Shown here: one piece after another, positions 11,721 through 22,895 of the stretch | How the letters are laid out: the number at the start of each line of letters is the position of its first letter | Numbering within the stretch: position 1 is the stretch's first letter | Assembly (NCBI GenBank): GCA_905250125.1 | Contig: CAJNOL010000161.1 | Span: 157,477-221,476, forward strand | DNA: 64,000 nt | DNA from: Rotaria sordida | Lineage: Eukaryota > Rotifera > Eurotatoria > Philodinida > Philodinidae | Reading direction: 5' to 3' | Program-made: the position numbers and the translations under genes | Notes under the pieces: model-generated | Database searches by the model: none | What the model was told of the DNA's origin: nothing | What the model saw: only the letters and a program-made list of their open reading frames with translations

Positions 11721-12728
11721 ATTTAATTCTTGTCGAATTTATTTCTTTTTTCTTTTTTTTTGTTTCTGTATGATCATTTATATATGTCAGATGGTTGGTT
11801 TATTTTTTTTTGTCTGTCTCATTGTCTCTCTTGATTGTATTTATATGAATAGACTTGAAGAATGAATAAAAATAGTTAAAATACGTTTGACAATTATCAA
11901 TCATTAAAAGAATTTCCGCTCAATCATAATATGTAATTCTAGTCGTATAGATCATTCGTTATTATTACAAATGAATGCACATGAATGAAAATGTCTTAGA
12001 AGAATTTTTTTTCATATAGCCAACAATAATTTAGTGTTTTCTGTAATAATATACGTAGCAAAAAGAACACAAGATGAATTTCATATTCTTTTGTAAAGTG
12101 AGTGTAACAATGTGAAATAGAATTTCATGAAGATTTTCTACTTTAATTATTTTTTTGTTTTTTTGTTAAATTTTCCGTTAAAAAAAAATATTTTAACAGC
12201 TTTTTTTTTCTTCTTCCTCGTCTTTTTTTTTGCTTTGATTTAATAATACTTGTCTTTTGGATAATTTTTTTGTTAACGGTTGTTGAATTCAGTGTAATAA
12301 TCATGAACAAAAACAAAAAAAAAAAGAGAAAAGAAAATAGACACATAAAATTGAGAAGAAAAACGTGTTGATGACAATGTTTTCCCACTCAAACTTAAGC
12401 TCAATCTATTACGCATGTATGATGCTTTTCTATGGTTTTCTCTTTATCTTATTCTCTTTCTTTTTCATCGACATGATTCTTCCGTCTTTCTATCATATTA
12501 TCGTTGCTTTTCAAAACATTATGAGGAGTTCCGTTCTTACCTATGTGTGAATAATGCCTTCAAAGTATATACTAGTAGCATTAAATTAAAAAGACGACAC
12601 CCACAACATTCTGCTGACAGCATTCTTAACAATATTAAAATAAAAGAAAGAAATCCAAGAAGACGACAAGAAAAGAAATATTCTTGTAACGCATTTTTTG
12701 AATCGATATTATTTTCATTTCTACAAAT
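11721..12728. other. intergenic, no gene seen
   Basis: AT-rich spacer between the NSD gene and the next plus-strand gene. It holds poly-A/T runs and short open frames (for example 12365-12750) whose composition is lysine-, phenylalanine- and leucine-biased and resembles nothing known. The last part may be the 5' UTR or promoter of the gene at 12729. Confidence 0.55.
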
Positions 12729-13709
12729 ATGGCACTTCAATCGACAATAAATCTTCAAAATGTGAACAATAACAATAATAATGGTGATGATGAGGATAAT
12801 CATCATCACCATCATCATCATCATCATCATCATGAGTATGATGAAGAAATCGATGAAACAGAAGATGATCTTATTGAAAATTATCGTTTTCTAACACAAC
12901 GTTGTGGTGTTCTACGACAATCTCCAACAACGAATATAATAAATACAATACAACAGCAACAACAAAAACAAATGAATCAATCTTCATTTTTTCGTCATCA
13001 TTCAGTAATAAACGAAAATCATAATAATAGTAATAATGAAGATAAACGTTCATCTTCTTCGACTAAACAATGGTACTCACCATTAAATGATTTAAATAAT
13101 AATAATCAGAATTATTCGACAACAATTAGTCGTATACCTCCAACGATTTATTATGATGATACAGAAGATTCTGAATTTAATGGTAATCATTCATTTTCAT
13201 TAATTAAACTGTTTGCACGTATGAAAGCACGTTTAAAACATGATAAACGTTATCGTCCTAAACCTACACATGAATTACTTCCTGAAGAAGATCCTCAAGA
13301 ATGGCATGAATTAACACAAAATGTTCGAACTATTGTAACAAAAGCTCTTTTACCTGATGGAGGATATGATGTATTAACAAATCGTACGAAAAAAATTCAT
13401 AGTAGACGAGGTTCATGTAGAAAATCTCGTGAATTTCATCCTGTTCTACCAAAAGATAATAATAATGATGATGATGATGATAAAATTAATATTGAAATAG
13501 ATGATGAATTCAATACAGAAGATAATAAAGAATATGATCAAATTATATGGAATAAATTTTTGACTTGTTCAAGAGGATTTAATTATAGACGATGTGGAGT
13601 TTGTAAAACTGTTGATCGACAGCAATTTCAAGGACAATTGGTGTATTTTTATGGTGTTGCAAATAATATTTTAATTGATGAAAATTTAAAAGCATCTGGA
13701 CTGGGTTAG
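12729..13709 (+). CDS. unrecognised conserved-looking protein, single exon
   Basis: An uninterrupted 326-codon frame from MALQSTINLQNVN to a TAG. The first 150 residues are low complexity, with Asn, His (11 in a row, from a CAT repeat), Gln and Ser runs. Two blocks then look folded: LFARMKARLKHDKRYRPKP, LLPEEDPQEWHELTQNVR and IVTKALLPDGGYDVL (about residues 160-220), and at the C-terminus YDQIIWNKFLTCSRGFNYR, RCGVCKTVDRQQFQ and GQLVYFYGVANNI (about 275-320). A basic stretch and an Asp run separate them. No signal peptide or membrane span is evident. I do not recognise the family. The two blocks carry charged, aromatic and Cys residues typical of conserved protein, so this is very likely real. 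Lack of introns is unusual beside its neighbours. Confidence 0.7.
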   Translation: MALQSTINLQNVNNNNNNGDDEDNHHHHHHHHHHHEYDEEIDETEDDLIENYRFLTQRCGVLRQSPTTNIINTIQQQQQKQMNQSSFFRHHSVINENHNNSNNEDKRSSSSTKQWYSPLNDLNNNNQNYSTTISRIPPTIYYDDTEDSEFNGNHSFSLIKLFARMKARLKHDKRYRPKPTHELLPEEDPQEWHELTQNVRTIVTKALLPDGGYDVLTNRTKKIHSRRGSCRKSREFHPVLPKDNNNDDDDDKINIEIDDEFNTEDNKEYDQIIWNKFLTCSRGFNYRRCGVCKTVDRQQFQGQLVYFYGVANNILIDENLKASGLG

Positions 13710-13864
13710 ATCATTTGCTTTTCCTTTTTTTTCTTTTTTGTTTTATTTATTTGTATATAAAATCTTTCTTTCTTTTTTATTATTATTCATATTCATACAA
13801 ACAATAAACGAGTGAAATAAACAGAGAATCTTAAGAAAAGAATATATATATATAAGATTGGTTA

Positions 13865-14276
13865 CACGATTTACTTTCCACGGAATTATTTTCCGTTGAT
13901 TGTTTTCAGTGTTAATTGAATTTTTTTTCACAAAAATTTATCAATTTTGATTCTGAGGATTTACTTTCTGTTGATTGCATAAAAATAATTTACCAATTAA
14001 GGATGTCTTCGTATGAGGATTTACTTTCCGTTAGTTAGTTTGACGAAATAAAATGAGTATATCGCTCATATGAGCGATATACTCATTTTATTTCGTCAAA
14101 CCAATGTAACGGAAAGTAGATCCTCGTACGAAGACATCTTTAATTGGTAAATTATTTTTATGCAATCAACAGAAAGTAAATCCTCAGAATCAAAATTGAT
14201 AAATTTTTGTGAAAAAAAAATTCAATTAACACTGAAAACAATCAACGGAAAATAATTCTGTTGAAAGTAAATCGTG
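13865..14276. repeat. 412-bp near-perfect palindrome (foldback element)
   Basis: The arms mirror each other about 14069/14070, where CTCATATGAG forms the tip, with only a few mismatches and small indels over roughly 200 bp each. Within each arm the motif GATTTACTTTCCGTT recurs at least three times (near 13868, 13958 and 14018, with a partial copy near 13888). The outer end, ACACGATTTACTTTCC, resembles the end of the element inside the SR gene near 60808. No coding capacity. It looks like a non-autonomous foldback transposon. Confidence 0.85.
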
Positions 14277-15295
14277 GTCCCCATATAAGATAATGACATC
14301 AATTAAATATTTATTGAATAATGTATGTTTGATTAATAATTGTTTATGATAATAGAAACCTATCGTCTTCCTTCCATTTATAGATTTTATAAGAAAAAGA
14401 AATAATGATAAAATAATTGTCGACAGAAATAACTTATGTCTAATTGAACATGAAATAATTGTTTCTCAGGAGAACTGAAGTACAATAAGTCATCAATTGA
14501 AAGTACTCATTTTTGTTTTTATTTTATAATCAAAATTGGATGCCATGATTTTTTTTCTTTTCGATTTTTCATTACAAGGAAAAAACTACAACTAACATTG
14601 AATATTTTTCTTCAATAATAGAAAGATCATTGCTATTAGATAATTTCTATTAAGCTTTTCATCGGCAATCTATAGTGACTTTCTTTGACAAAATAAAATG
14701 TGATTACATTTGAAACTTATTCAATTACTCAAATTTCTGTTATTCATAGAATAGCATATTTTAATATCAATCGACATATTTTCCTATTTATGAAATCATA
14801 TTTTTTAAAGGTCAAATAAACACAGTGATATGTTTTGTTTTATAGTTGTATTTAGTTTTATGCTTTGAATAATACTTGGACAAACTTTCTCATCAATCTT
14901 TTTAAGTTATATATATTATTGACTTGATTTAATTATAAATGTAACAGTTAGCTTATTGCGTAGATTATATTCAACATCACGTTCTTTGTCAATTCATATA
15001 ATCTAAAAGTCATTTATTTCTATCAGTCTTTAAATCAATATTTTAAAGTCTCATATTCTTTTTTTTTCTGTTTTATTCAGAATTAATTTTACAATGAAAT
15101 TCTATTGATATATTTAAATAATACTTACGAAAAGAACAAATTTACTTTTTCAAATATCATATAACAATATTTTTTTGTCGCTTGTTTTTTTTTTTGAATT
15201 TTTACACACACATATATGCATGAGTAATTAAACAAGAGATTTATAAATAATAAATTTTAAGAATGAAATTTTTTTATCTTTTCGATTTGTGAACA
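14277..15295. other. intergenic, no gene seen
   Basis: Uniformly AT-rich sequence with poly-T tracts. No ORF with coding character, RNA gene or clear terminal repeat was seen. Confidence 0.5.
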
Positions 15296-15746
15296 TACCC
15301 ATGTGGTCAAAACCGGTAAAAAACCGCCGGTTAACCGGCGGTATACCGATCGTATAACTGAGTGGAATACCGCCGATTAACCGGCGGTTTTTTCCGGTTA
15401 CCGCCGGTTAACCGCGGTTATCCGGCAGTTTCTTCAATTGATCCGGTTTCTAATATTGGCTGTCTGATTCCTTAATTCTTTCATAGCACAATTAGTTCTT
15501 TTGCAATATTTGATTATTTTTTTGCACTTTATTTTTAAAAAAATTAAAAAAAAATACTAAACAAACAATATTAGCCTACAGACATAACAAAAAGAGCTCA
15601 TATTTGATCGGAAAATCTAGTAAGTCGTGGTATCTGGTAAAAATACTTGATAGCTAGGAATTCAAAACTATTGAATTCTATTAATAGGAATCAACAAATT
15701 ATATGGATTTCTGTTGAATATTTCGTGAATGGTTTTTATTGCCCAT

Positions 15747-16024
15747 GTAAAAAAAGACTGGAAAAATGAGATTATTAATCGATTATAATGGCACTATTAT
15801 AACCTGATTTTAATCAGATTTTTCTATATAACAAAATCAAAATTTTCGGATTTTGATTTTTTTTAATCTTTTTTAACTGTTTTTTTAAAATTCATTATAA
15901 TCGATTACGAAAAAATCAAAATCCGAACATTTTGATTTTTTTATATAGAAAAATCCGATTAAAATCAAGTTATAATAGTGCCATTATGATTGATTGATAA
16001 TCTGATTTTCCTAAATATTTTTAC
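15747..16024. repeat. small palindromic element nested in the left arm
   Basis: Inverted arms ATAATGGCACTATTATAAC near 15787 and its mirror near 15970, extending outward to CATGTAAAAA and TTTTTACATG. The flanking host sequence continues on either side in the mirror arm without this segment, which shows it is an insertion. No ORF. Confidence 0.65.
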
Positions 16025-16660
16025 ATGAGCATTTACATATGCTTTTTATTTAATTTAGTCTTTCTGGTTTTTAAGAGAAAATTGAAATAAGTACAAGTTA
16101 CTATCAGGATTTCTTTACTTATTCAAAAGTTAGAATAAAATTTGTAAATCGAAACTTTTTCCTAAATTATAAGTTGTCACTGTTAGATAGATCAACATGA
16201 ATAGTAATATGAACCACTTTGATTTAATATCGGATGCTTCTTCAGGAATCCAACTTTTAATTTTAAAACACAAGAAAAAACTCTAAATATTTAAGTTAAA
16301 TTATCTCGAGGTTCGAAGATGATATATTTTAAATTGTTTTTGCGCGATTCAGAATTATATTAGATTCCTGAAGAAACACCAGATATTGAATCAAAATGGT
16401 TCATATTACTATTCATATTGATCTTTCTTCCAATGACAATTTATAATTTAGGAAAAAGTTTCGATTTGAAAATTTTATTCTAACTTTTGAATAAGTAAAG
16501 AAATTCTGATGCTAACTTAGTGTACTCATTTCAATTTTCTCGTAAAAAAAAGAAAGACTATATTAAATAAAAAAACATCCATGAGAATGATAAAAACCAT
16601 TTACGAAAAATCCAATAGAAATCTATATAATTTGTTGATTCCTATTATTGGAATTTAATA

Positions 16661-17609
16661 CAGTGCACCTCAATTGGTTTTCCCCCTTTTGTTTTCATCA
16701 CTAGACTTCTTTTATATTTTAACTTCCTATAGATAGGAAGAAAGCCCAAAACGCGCTGCATCTTTCGGTATATTTATGTTGAACAACAAATGTAGCTTGA
16801 AGGTTAAAAAAGTGTATTAGAAAAAATGCAACATTTTTTTTACTACAATACGGAGTGCTCGTAATATTGTAACATTTTTCATTTTGCATATATCTCGGCT
16901 TAGACAAATGATAAAATCTTGAATTTTTTCCAAAAGATGCGCCATGAAAAGCTCTATCAAGACAGCATGACTGGATTCCTTTGTACCTGTTCTAATGGTT
17001 TTTCTTATATTCAAAATGAACAAGCTACATTATAGTGTAAATTCCCATCATATTGAACATTTTTGGAACATTTTTCTGATTCGCCATAGAAACTAATGCA
17101 TACAGCTTTTGTAGAGTTTTCGACGGCTCATCTTTTTTGAAAAAGTTCAATATTCTATCATTTTCTCAAGTCGAGATATAAGCAAAACAAAAAAATGTTC
17201 CAAACATTTACAATATGATGAGAGTGACACTATAATGTAGCTTGTTCATTTTGAGTGTAAGAAAACCAATAGAGCAGGTAAGAAGGAACTCAATCATGCA
17301 GTCTTCATAGAGCTTTTCACGGCGCATCTTTTGGAAAAAATTCAAGATTTTATCATTTATCTAAGCCGAGGTATATGCAAAATAAAAAATATTACAACAT
17401 TATGAACACCATGTAGTAAAAAAAAATGTCACTTTTTTTCCTAATACATTTATTATGCTTCAAACTGCATTTGATATATAACGTAAATATATAGAAAGAT
17501 GCGGCGCGTTCTAGGCTTTCTTCCTATCTATAGGAAGTTAATAAATAAAAGAAGTCTAGTGATAAAAACTAAAGAAAATAAAAGGGGGAAAACCAATTGG
17601 GGTGCACTG
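16661..17609. mobile_element. 949-bp palindromic element with TA target duplication
   Basis: The ends are inverted repeats beginning CAGTGCACCnCAATTGG, followed by TTTTCCCCC. TA dinucleotides flank both ends (16659-16660 and 17610-17611), as for Tc1/mariner-type integration. Nearly the whole element folds on itself: GAAAGCCnAnAACGCGC near 16740 mirrors 17510, and the arms continue to about 17130. Short frames inside are mirror copies and show no transposase motifs. Likely a non-autonomous Tc1/mariner-related MITE. It interrupts an older foldback. Confidence 0.8.
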
Positions 17610-18765
17610 TAATTTCGAATTATTCCGAGCTATCAAGTATTTTTCTAGATAATACGACTTACTAGATTTTCCTACAAAAAATTAATAAATGTTGACACAC
17701 ATTGATCAGTTGAGCATTACGTGTATCCATCAACAGATTATTAATCCAAAACTTGATGTATGATAGCGTTCAATAAAAAAAAATTATAACCAGCCTAAAA
17801 AAACTCACAAAAAAAATAAGCATGGATGCTTAGTTCGATCCTTAAAAAAAACATCCTTTGGATCTCATCCTCTAAAAGAAGTTATAAAAAATTACCCAAT
17901 GATTGTTAAATTTGAAATTTATTAAAAAAAATTGATTTTATATATTTCACACGAAATATTTTTCGCAGTGAAATTTGTGTATCCCCTTAAGCCGTATTAT
18001 TTTTCATATTGTCTCATCATATGCACACACTATGAAAAGAAAAAAACCAGTTGAAGTTTTCATCTTCGTTGCAAGATGTGAAAATAATAATTCACAAAAA
18101 AGTAAACGTTCATTTTGGAGTTTATTAACATTCTATAGTATACATTATACGGAATAATCGAAATAATCTCCTAGTTTATGTGACAAGAAGTTACAAAACG
18201 AAAAAGAATAACGGTTGATCACCGAGCCATTGTCGAGTGTTTTTACGAATGATAAAATTTTACAGCGCCATCTGTTAAATTCTACAATTTAGGTATTTTA
18301 AGGATGTATGGGGTTGTCTGATAGTTTCTTTATCAAGAAAAAAATGCATCGTTATCAGAACAAAATATTATACCTATATTTTTATTGAAAATTTTTTAAA
18401 GTACAAAAACCGTCAGAGACCGTCGGTTAACCGCGGTTTACCGACGGTATTATCGAAACCGCGGTAAACCGGCGGTATCTATAAAAATGTGACGGCATGG
18501 GTAATTCGATAATTTACTTCTGTGTCTCATTGACTAGCGAACTCTTTCGTCGTTATACGATTTATTGGCCGAAAAATAAAAGAAGCGCTTTAAACAAAGA
18601 CCATAGATTCGTTGTAGACAGATTGATCCTTTGTTCTTCATCGTTTTCTTTTTCCATCGACCAATATAGTTCATAATACCCTTGCAGTTCGTTTAAGATT
18701 CGAGTAAGATATTATTTTAATTAAAGAAAAAACAAAAATTCATAGATAAGAAATATTTTTATTTT

Positions 18766-18771
18766 TCAAAG
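18766..18771 (+). promoter_or_regulatory. candidate trans-splice acceptor of cyclin A
   Basis: TTCAAAG directly precedes the ATGATG start at 18772, after a T-rich stretch. It fits a spliced-leader acceptor, but the pyrimidine tract is weaker than at PARK7 or NSD. Confidence 0.35.
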
Positions 18772-21359
18772 ATGATGAATTCGAATCGGCACGTACTGCG
18801 GCCGACACAAAATCGACTTCCACTTCAAGATGTTTCATCACAAAAATCTTCATCAATAGAAATAATAAATAAAACAAAATTAATATCTAATACAATTCTG
18901 CAACAACAACAACAACAACAAGAAAATTTATCACCATCATTAATAAAAAATAAAATTTCAATAACATCAAGACCTATTCTTACTGCAATACGTTCTATAA
19001 AACAAAATTCAAAAGAAAATGAAAATGACACTCAAATGTTTATTTCACCAATGGTTAAAACAAATTTTTTTAATGAACAAAAATTATCTCTATCCGAAAC
19101 ATATAAAACACGTGAACAACTTGAACAAGAATTATATGAATTGTAAGTAAAATAAAAAGAATTCTTTCCCACATATCTTTAGTACTTATAAATAAAATAA
19201 TACTTATAACATCATTGATCTTATATAAATATAGTTTTTATTAGTGATTAAATTAGTAAATATGATAGAAGAGTAATATTTGTACAACAGCTTTGTCTAT
19301 AAATTACTCGTTTAGTTACGCACTACTGTTAGAAATCAAACCAGTTATTCTTAGTTTATTTTCAACATCGAAATTAAATCTAAACAAGATCAAAGTACAG
19401 ATTCAAATCTACAGTCTTTCATTTCTTTAATAATAGAATAAAACATTTAAAATAAGAAAATTTAACACTACACGAGCAATTAAATGTTGTGGTATAGAGT
19501 TTCGTAAGAAATATCCAAATATTATATTGAATGTTCCCCGGATGCTAACTTATGAATATCATTTTTGTTTTGCTTCAAGATTGAACGATTGACTCATACA
19601 CAAACTTATTCCAGAATTAATCTTATTTTGATTTTATTTTATTTTTTTTTCTAGACCTGAATATCGTCAATCGATCTTTGAACATTTAAAATCAGTAGAA
19701 CATATGTATGCACCTAGTAAGTATTTCTTACAAAAAAGAAATGTTTTTCGATTATATAAGCATATTTTTCTTTTTTTAAGGAATAAATTTTATGGAATAT
19801 CAATCGGATATAAATTCTGCAATGCGTACAATTCTTATCGATTGGCTTATTGAAGTTACTGATGAATATAAATTAAATGATGAAACACTTTTTCTTTGTG
19901 TACAATATGTTGATCGGTTTTTATCAACAGTGAATGTAACACGGTCAAAATTACAATTACTTGGTCAGTTCTGATCTTTTCATAATGAGAAAAGATAATG
20001 AATATTCTTGTTGTTCTTTTTTTTTTGTTTCAATTACTTAGGTACTACATGTATGTATGTAGCATCAAAATATGAAGAAATGTATCCACCTGCATTAGAA
20101 GAATTTTCATTTATTACGGATAATACATATGAAACAAAACATATTCTTCGTATGGAACAAATTATTATGAAAGTAAGTTGATTTAATGTTTAAGAAAAAT
20201 GTCGTTTCGATAAAAACAAAAACATAATTATCAAATTTTCAACAGAAGAAAATATCAAATATATAGTGAGGCATCAAACAGTTATATTTTATCTGTAAAA
20301 TATTAATTCTTGTACAATTATAACGAATTTCTTTTGTATTAATCAATGTACAAGATTTTTTCATCAGAGATGAACTTTAATCCGATTTTCGTAAGAAAGT
20401 TTTGAATCCTATTAAAAACTCAACATGTTTGGAATGAATAACAGTAATTAGACATTTTATTTTCTTTGATTGATAGAAGAAAGTAATTCGATTATCATTC
20501 ATGTGTAAGATGAGCTGTCAGTTGTGGATAGAAACTTGAAAGCAATATTATGATAATTATATCCGACAGCAAATTCTACTTGTTTATGGTCGATTCTTAC
20601 GCAAGGCGAGAAAATTTGCTCCCTGAGTCTAAACATCATTTGTTTCGATAATAACTTTTGAAATATTATTATTTAATAATTTATCATATGAAAAGATATT
20701 CGAAATTTTTCTCTTTCAATTCATGTAAATGCTATTGTACTTTGAGTATGCATTTTTCAATTATATATAATTAAATTTGATGATTTAAAAATCGAAATAT
20801 ATTTACATAGATGCTTAATTTTTCTCTATCCGGACCAACTTGTTATACATTTCTACAACATTATTTAATTACTCTTAAATCTTCAATATCAACAGATGAT
20901 AATAATAATAATGATGATCATAAATGTCTTATAATGTTATCGAATTACTTATGTACTTTAACACTTTTACATGATCGACCATTTTCATCATATCGTTCGT
21001 CTATAATAGCTGCTAGTTGTCTTTTATTTGCAATTCAATTACTTAAACAATATTTAAATATTGATATCATATGGTCAAATTATTATATACAATTAACAAC
21101 ATATACACAATATGATTTAAATGAATGTACATTAGCTTTAGCTGAAATACATTCAAAAACATATCATCAAGATAAAATAACATCAAGTTTACTTCGACGT
21201 TATTTAAATACAAAAAAATATAATGAATCATATCAAAAACGTGTATGTGAAATAATTCATCAATCAAAATTAGAAGAAGAAGATAATGATGATGATATAC
21301 TTGATTTAACACTTGATGAATTTGAAGATAATAATATTAGTTTAGATCATCATCGATAA
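18772..21359 (+). CDS. CCNA: cyclin A
   Basis: Five exons (18772-19142, 19655-19716, 19781-19963, 20042-20172, 20811-21359) encode 431 residues. The N-terminus has a destruction-box-like RHVLRPTQN (residues 6-14) suited to APC/C-dependent turnover, then a Gln run and a long disordered part. The cyclin N fold begins near residue 150 with [19 protein letters not shown] and [19 protein letters not shown], holding the MRxIL hydrophobic patch that docks substrates, then [17 protein letters not shown] and [17 protein letters not shown]. The second cyclin fold follows ([30 protein letters not shown]). The FITDxTY and LRMEQxxMKxLxF signature favours cyclin A over B. It would activate CDK1/2 in S phase and mitosis. 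Intron 1 is 512 bp and intron 4 is 638 bp, with nothing recognised inside. The acidic C-terminus [15 protein letters not shown] is lineage-specific. Confidence 0.92.
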
Positions 21360-22293
21360 AATTTAATATTTTCTTTTCATTAATAAATAATTATCATGCG
21401 CTTTCTTTATTTATTGGTTTTGTTTTTGTTACATCATTAGACAATATAAATCATCTTTTTGGTTTTTTTGTTTTCATTTGAATCTCATTTATTATTCTAT
21501 CCTATTTTACTTATTAAATTGTCTATCAAATTATTTGGTTTTTTCTTCTGATGCGATTGATTATTACTTATGTTTGTTGTTGTTATTCGTATCGTTTCCT
21601 CTGTTGTCTATGTATGTGTTAGAAGTGAATTTCTTTCTGTAGACTAAAACAAAAAATACACAATTATTCGAATCAAATTGTTTGCGCTCTGGTTTTTTTT
21701 CTGTTTATGAACTGAAAAACATTCTTTTTTTTTTGTAATGTGTCAATAATTATTTGAAAAGATCGAATATATGTTTTCAATAAGAGCATGTTAAAAAAAT
21801 TCTCTTGATGATTACTTAATATGTACGTATCAAATGCAGACTAGTGGAAATATATATTAAGAATAGGAATTTCATGCTAAGCATTATGTCAAACAAAACT
21901 ATAACTGAAAATGATATCCTTTGATGTGTGATAAAATTCTAGTTTTGTAAATTTGATTCATGTCTTCAACAGTTATAAAAAGAAATTAGTCGATAATCAA
22001 CAAATGAATGATCTATCATTTCCTTCAAATTAAAATAATTATTTCGTAAAATATTCATGTTAAGAACATGAATAAAGAAGTTTGACATCTGATCTGTTCG
22101 TTTTTTTTAATCAAACTTTAAAATTCTAAAGTTAGTTTGCTTTTTTGTTATTGATTTCGAAAATTTCCGATTAATACATTTGTAATTGTCATCAAGATAC
22201 AAGCTCTAAATTTTAATACTAGAGTTTCTCATCGTACAAGGAAGGTCTTCAAATAATTCTGAATATATTCATTATGGTCACGAAACGTTAATT
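21360..22293. other. intergenic, no gene seen
   Basis: Downstream flank of cyclin A with T-rich runs and likely 3' UTR. No further feature supported. Confidence 0.5.
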
Positions 22294-22895
22294 ACTATTA
22301 TCGGAATTTTAAAAAAAGGCCATCGGGCAAAATGCTTATAACTTTTGAACGAAGATACCTAGAGCCCTGCGGTTTTTGCCATTCGAAAGGGGAGACAAGG
22401 GGACGCCTTTTCTTCCAATATTGTATAGGATAAAATCAATTAAAAATCAGTCATTTCTAAAAAACATCAAAAAAATGCATGAAAACGATCTGTCATTGCG
22501 ATGAAATTTTGGTTCTGACATGTGATCTAGATAAAGGAACTTCAGATGTATAGTTCAAGATATAATTCGAATGATTATCTTTCCACCCTCTAATGTTGAA
22601 CAAATAAAGTTGTCTATTCAATCGCACGAAAACTATAGAGTTCTTTTAATTTTTAAGCGTATTTTGTTACTTTTCGTCAAAATTTCATCTGAATGACAGA
22701 CCGTTTTTTATACATTTTTTCGATATTTTGTAAAAATGACTGATTTTTAAATGACTTCGTCCTATACAATATTGAAGGAAAAGGCGTTCCCTTGTCTCCC
22801 ATTTCAATTGGTGCAAACCACAGGGCTCTAGCTATCTTCGTTCAAAAGTTATAAGCATTTTGCCCGATGGCCTTTTTTTAAAATTCCGATAATAG
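22294..22895. mobile_element. 602-bp foldback element
   Basis: The two ends are inverted copies: ACTATTATCGGAATTTTAAA at 22294 mirrors the end at 22895, and similarity runs inward through GGCCATCGGGCAAAATGC, AGGGCTCTAG-type and CTATACAATATTG blocks to a centre near 22590. Arms differ at scattered positions. No transposase frame; non-autonomous foldback type. Confidence 0.8.

Larger units (their letters stand above)
15610..17672. mobile_element. foldback element split by nested insertions
   Basis: The left arm (from AAAATCTAGTAAGTCGT near 15613) is matched in inverse orientation by 17612-17672 and by 16310-16658, with the mirror axis near 16305. The right arm is interrupted by the 949-bp element at 16661-17609 and the left arm by a smaller palindrome at 15747-16024. 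Removing both in thought gives a continuous palindrome of roughly 0.8 kb. Arms have diverged by scattered substitutions, so it is not very recent. No coding content. Confidence 0.7.
15296..18505. mobile_element. possible composite element with GC-rich ends
   Basis: Both ends carry locally GC-rich clusters of CCGGTTAACCGG-like palindromes (15312-15435 and 18408-18478), unlike anything around them. Outside these lie inverted copies of TACCCATG (near 15297 and 18497). This suggests terminal repeats of one 3.2-kb element, now filled by other insertions. No transposase frame was found. Alternatively these are two independent copies of a short GC-rich repeat. Confidence 0.35.

Noticed and set aside
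12365-12750. Overlapping open frames just upstream of the gene at 12729
   Set aside because: Phe/Leu- or Lys/Arg-biased frames in T- and A-rich DNA, no splice structure joining them to the downstream gene, and they overlap each other in different frames.
16719-17023. Two minus-strand frames of 60-70 codons
   Set aside because: They lie in one arm of the 949-bp palindromic element and lack any domain; chance frames of a non-coding repeat.
17975-18157. 60-codon frame MCIPLSRIIFHIVSS
   Set aside because: Inside a repeat-dense block, no motif, no intron signals, no neighbours of similar composition.
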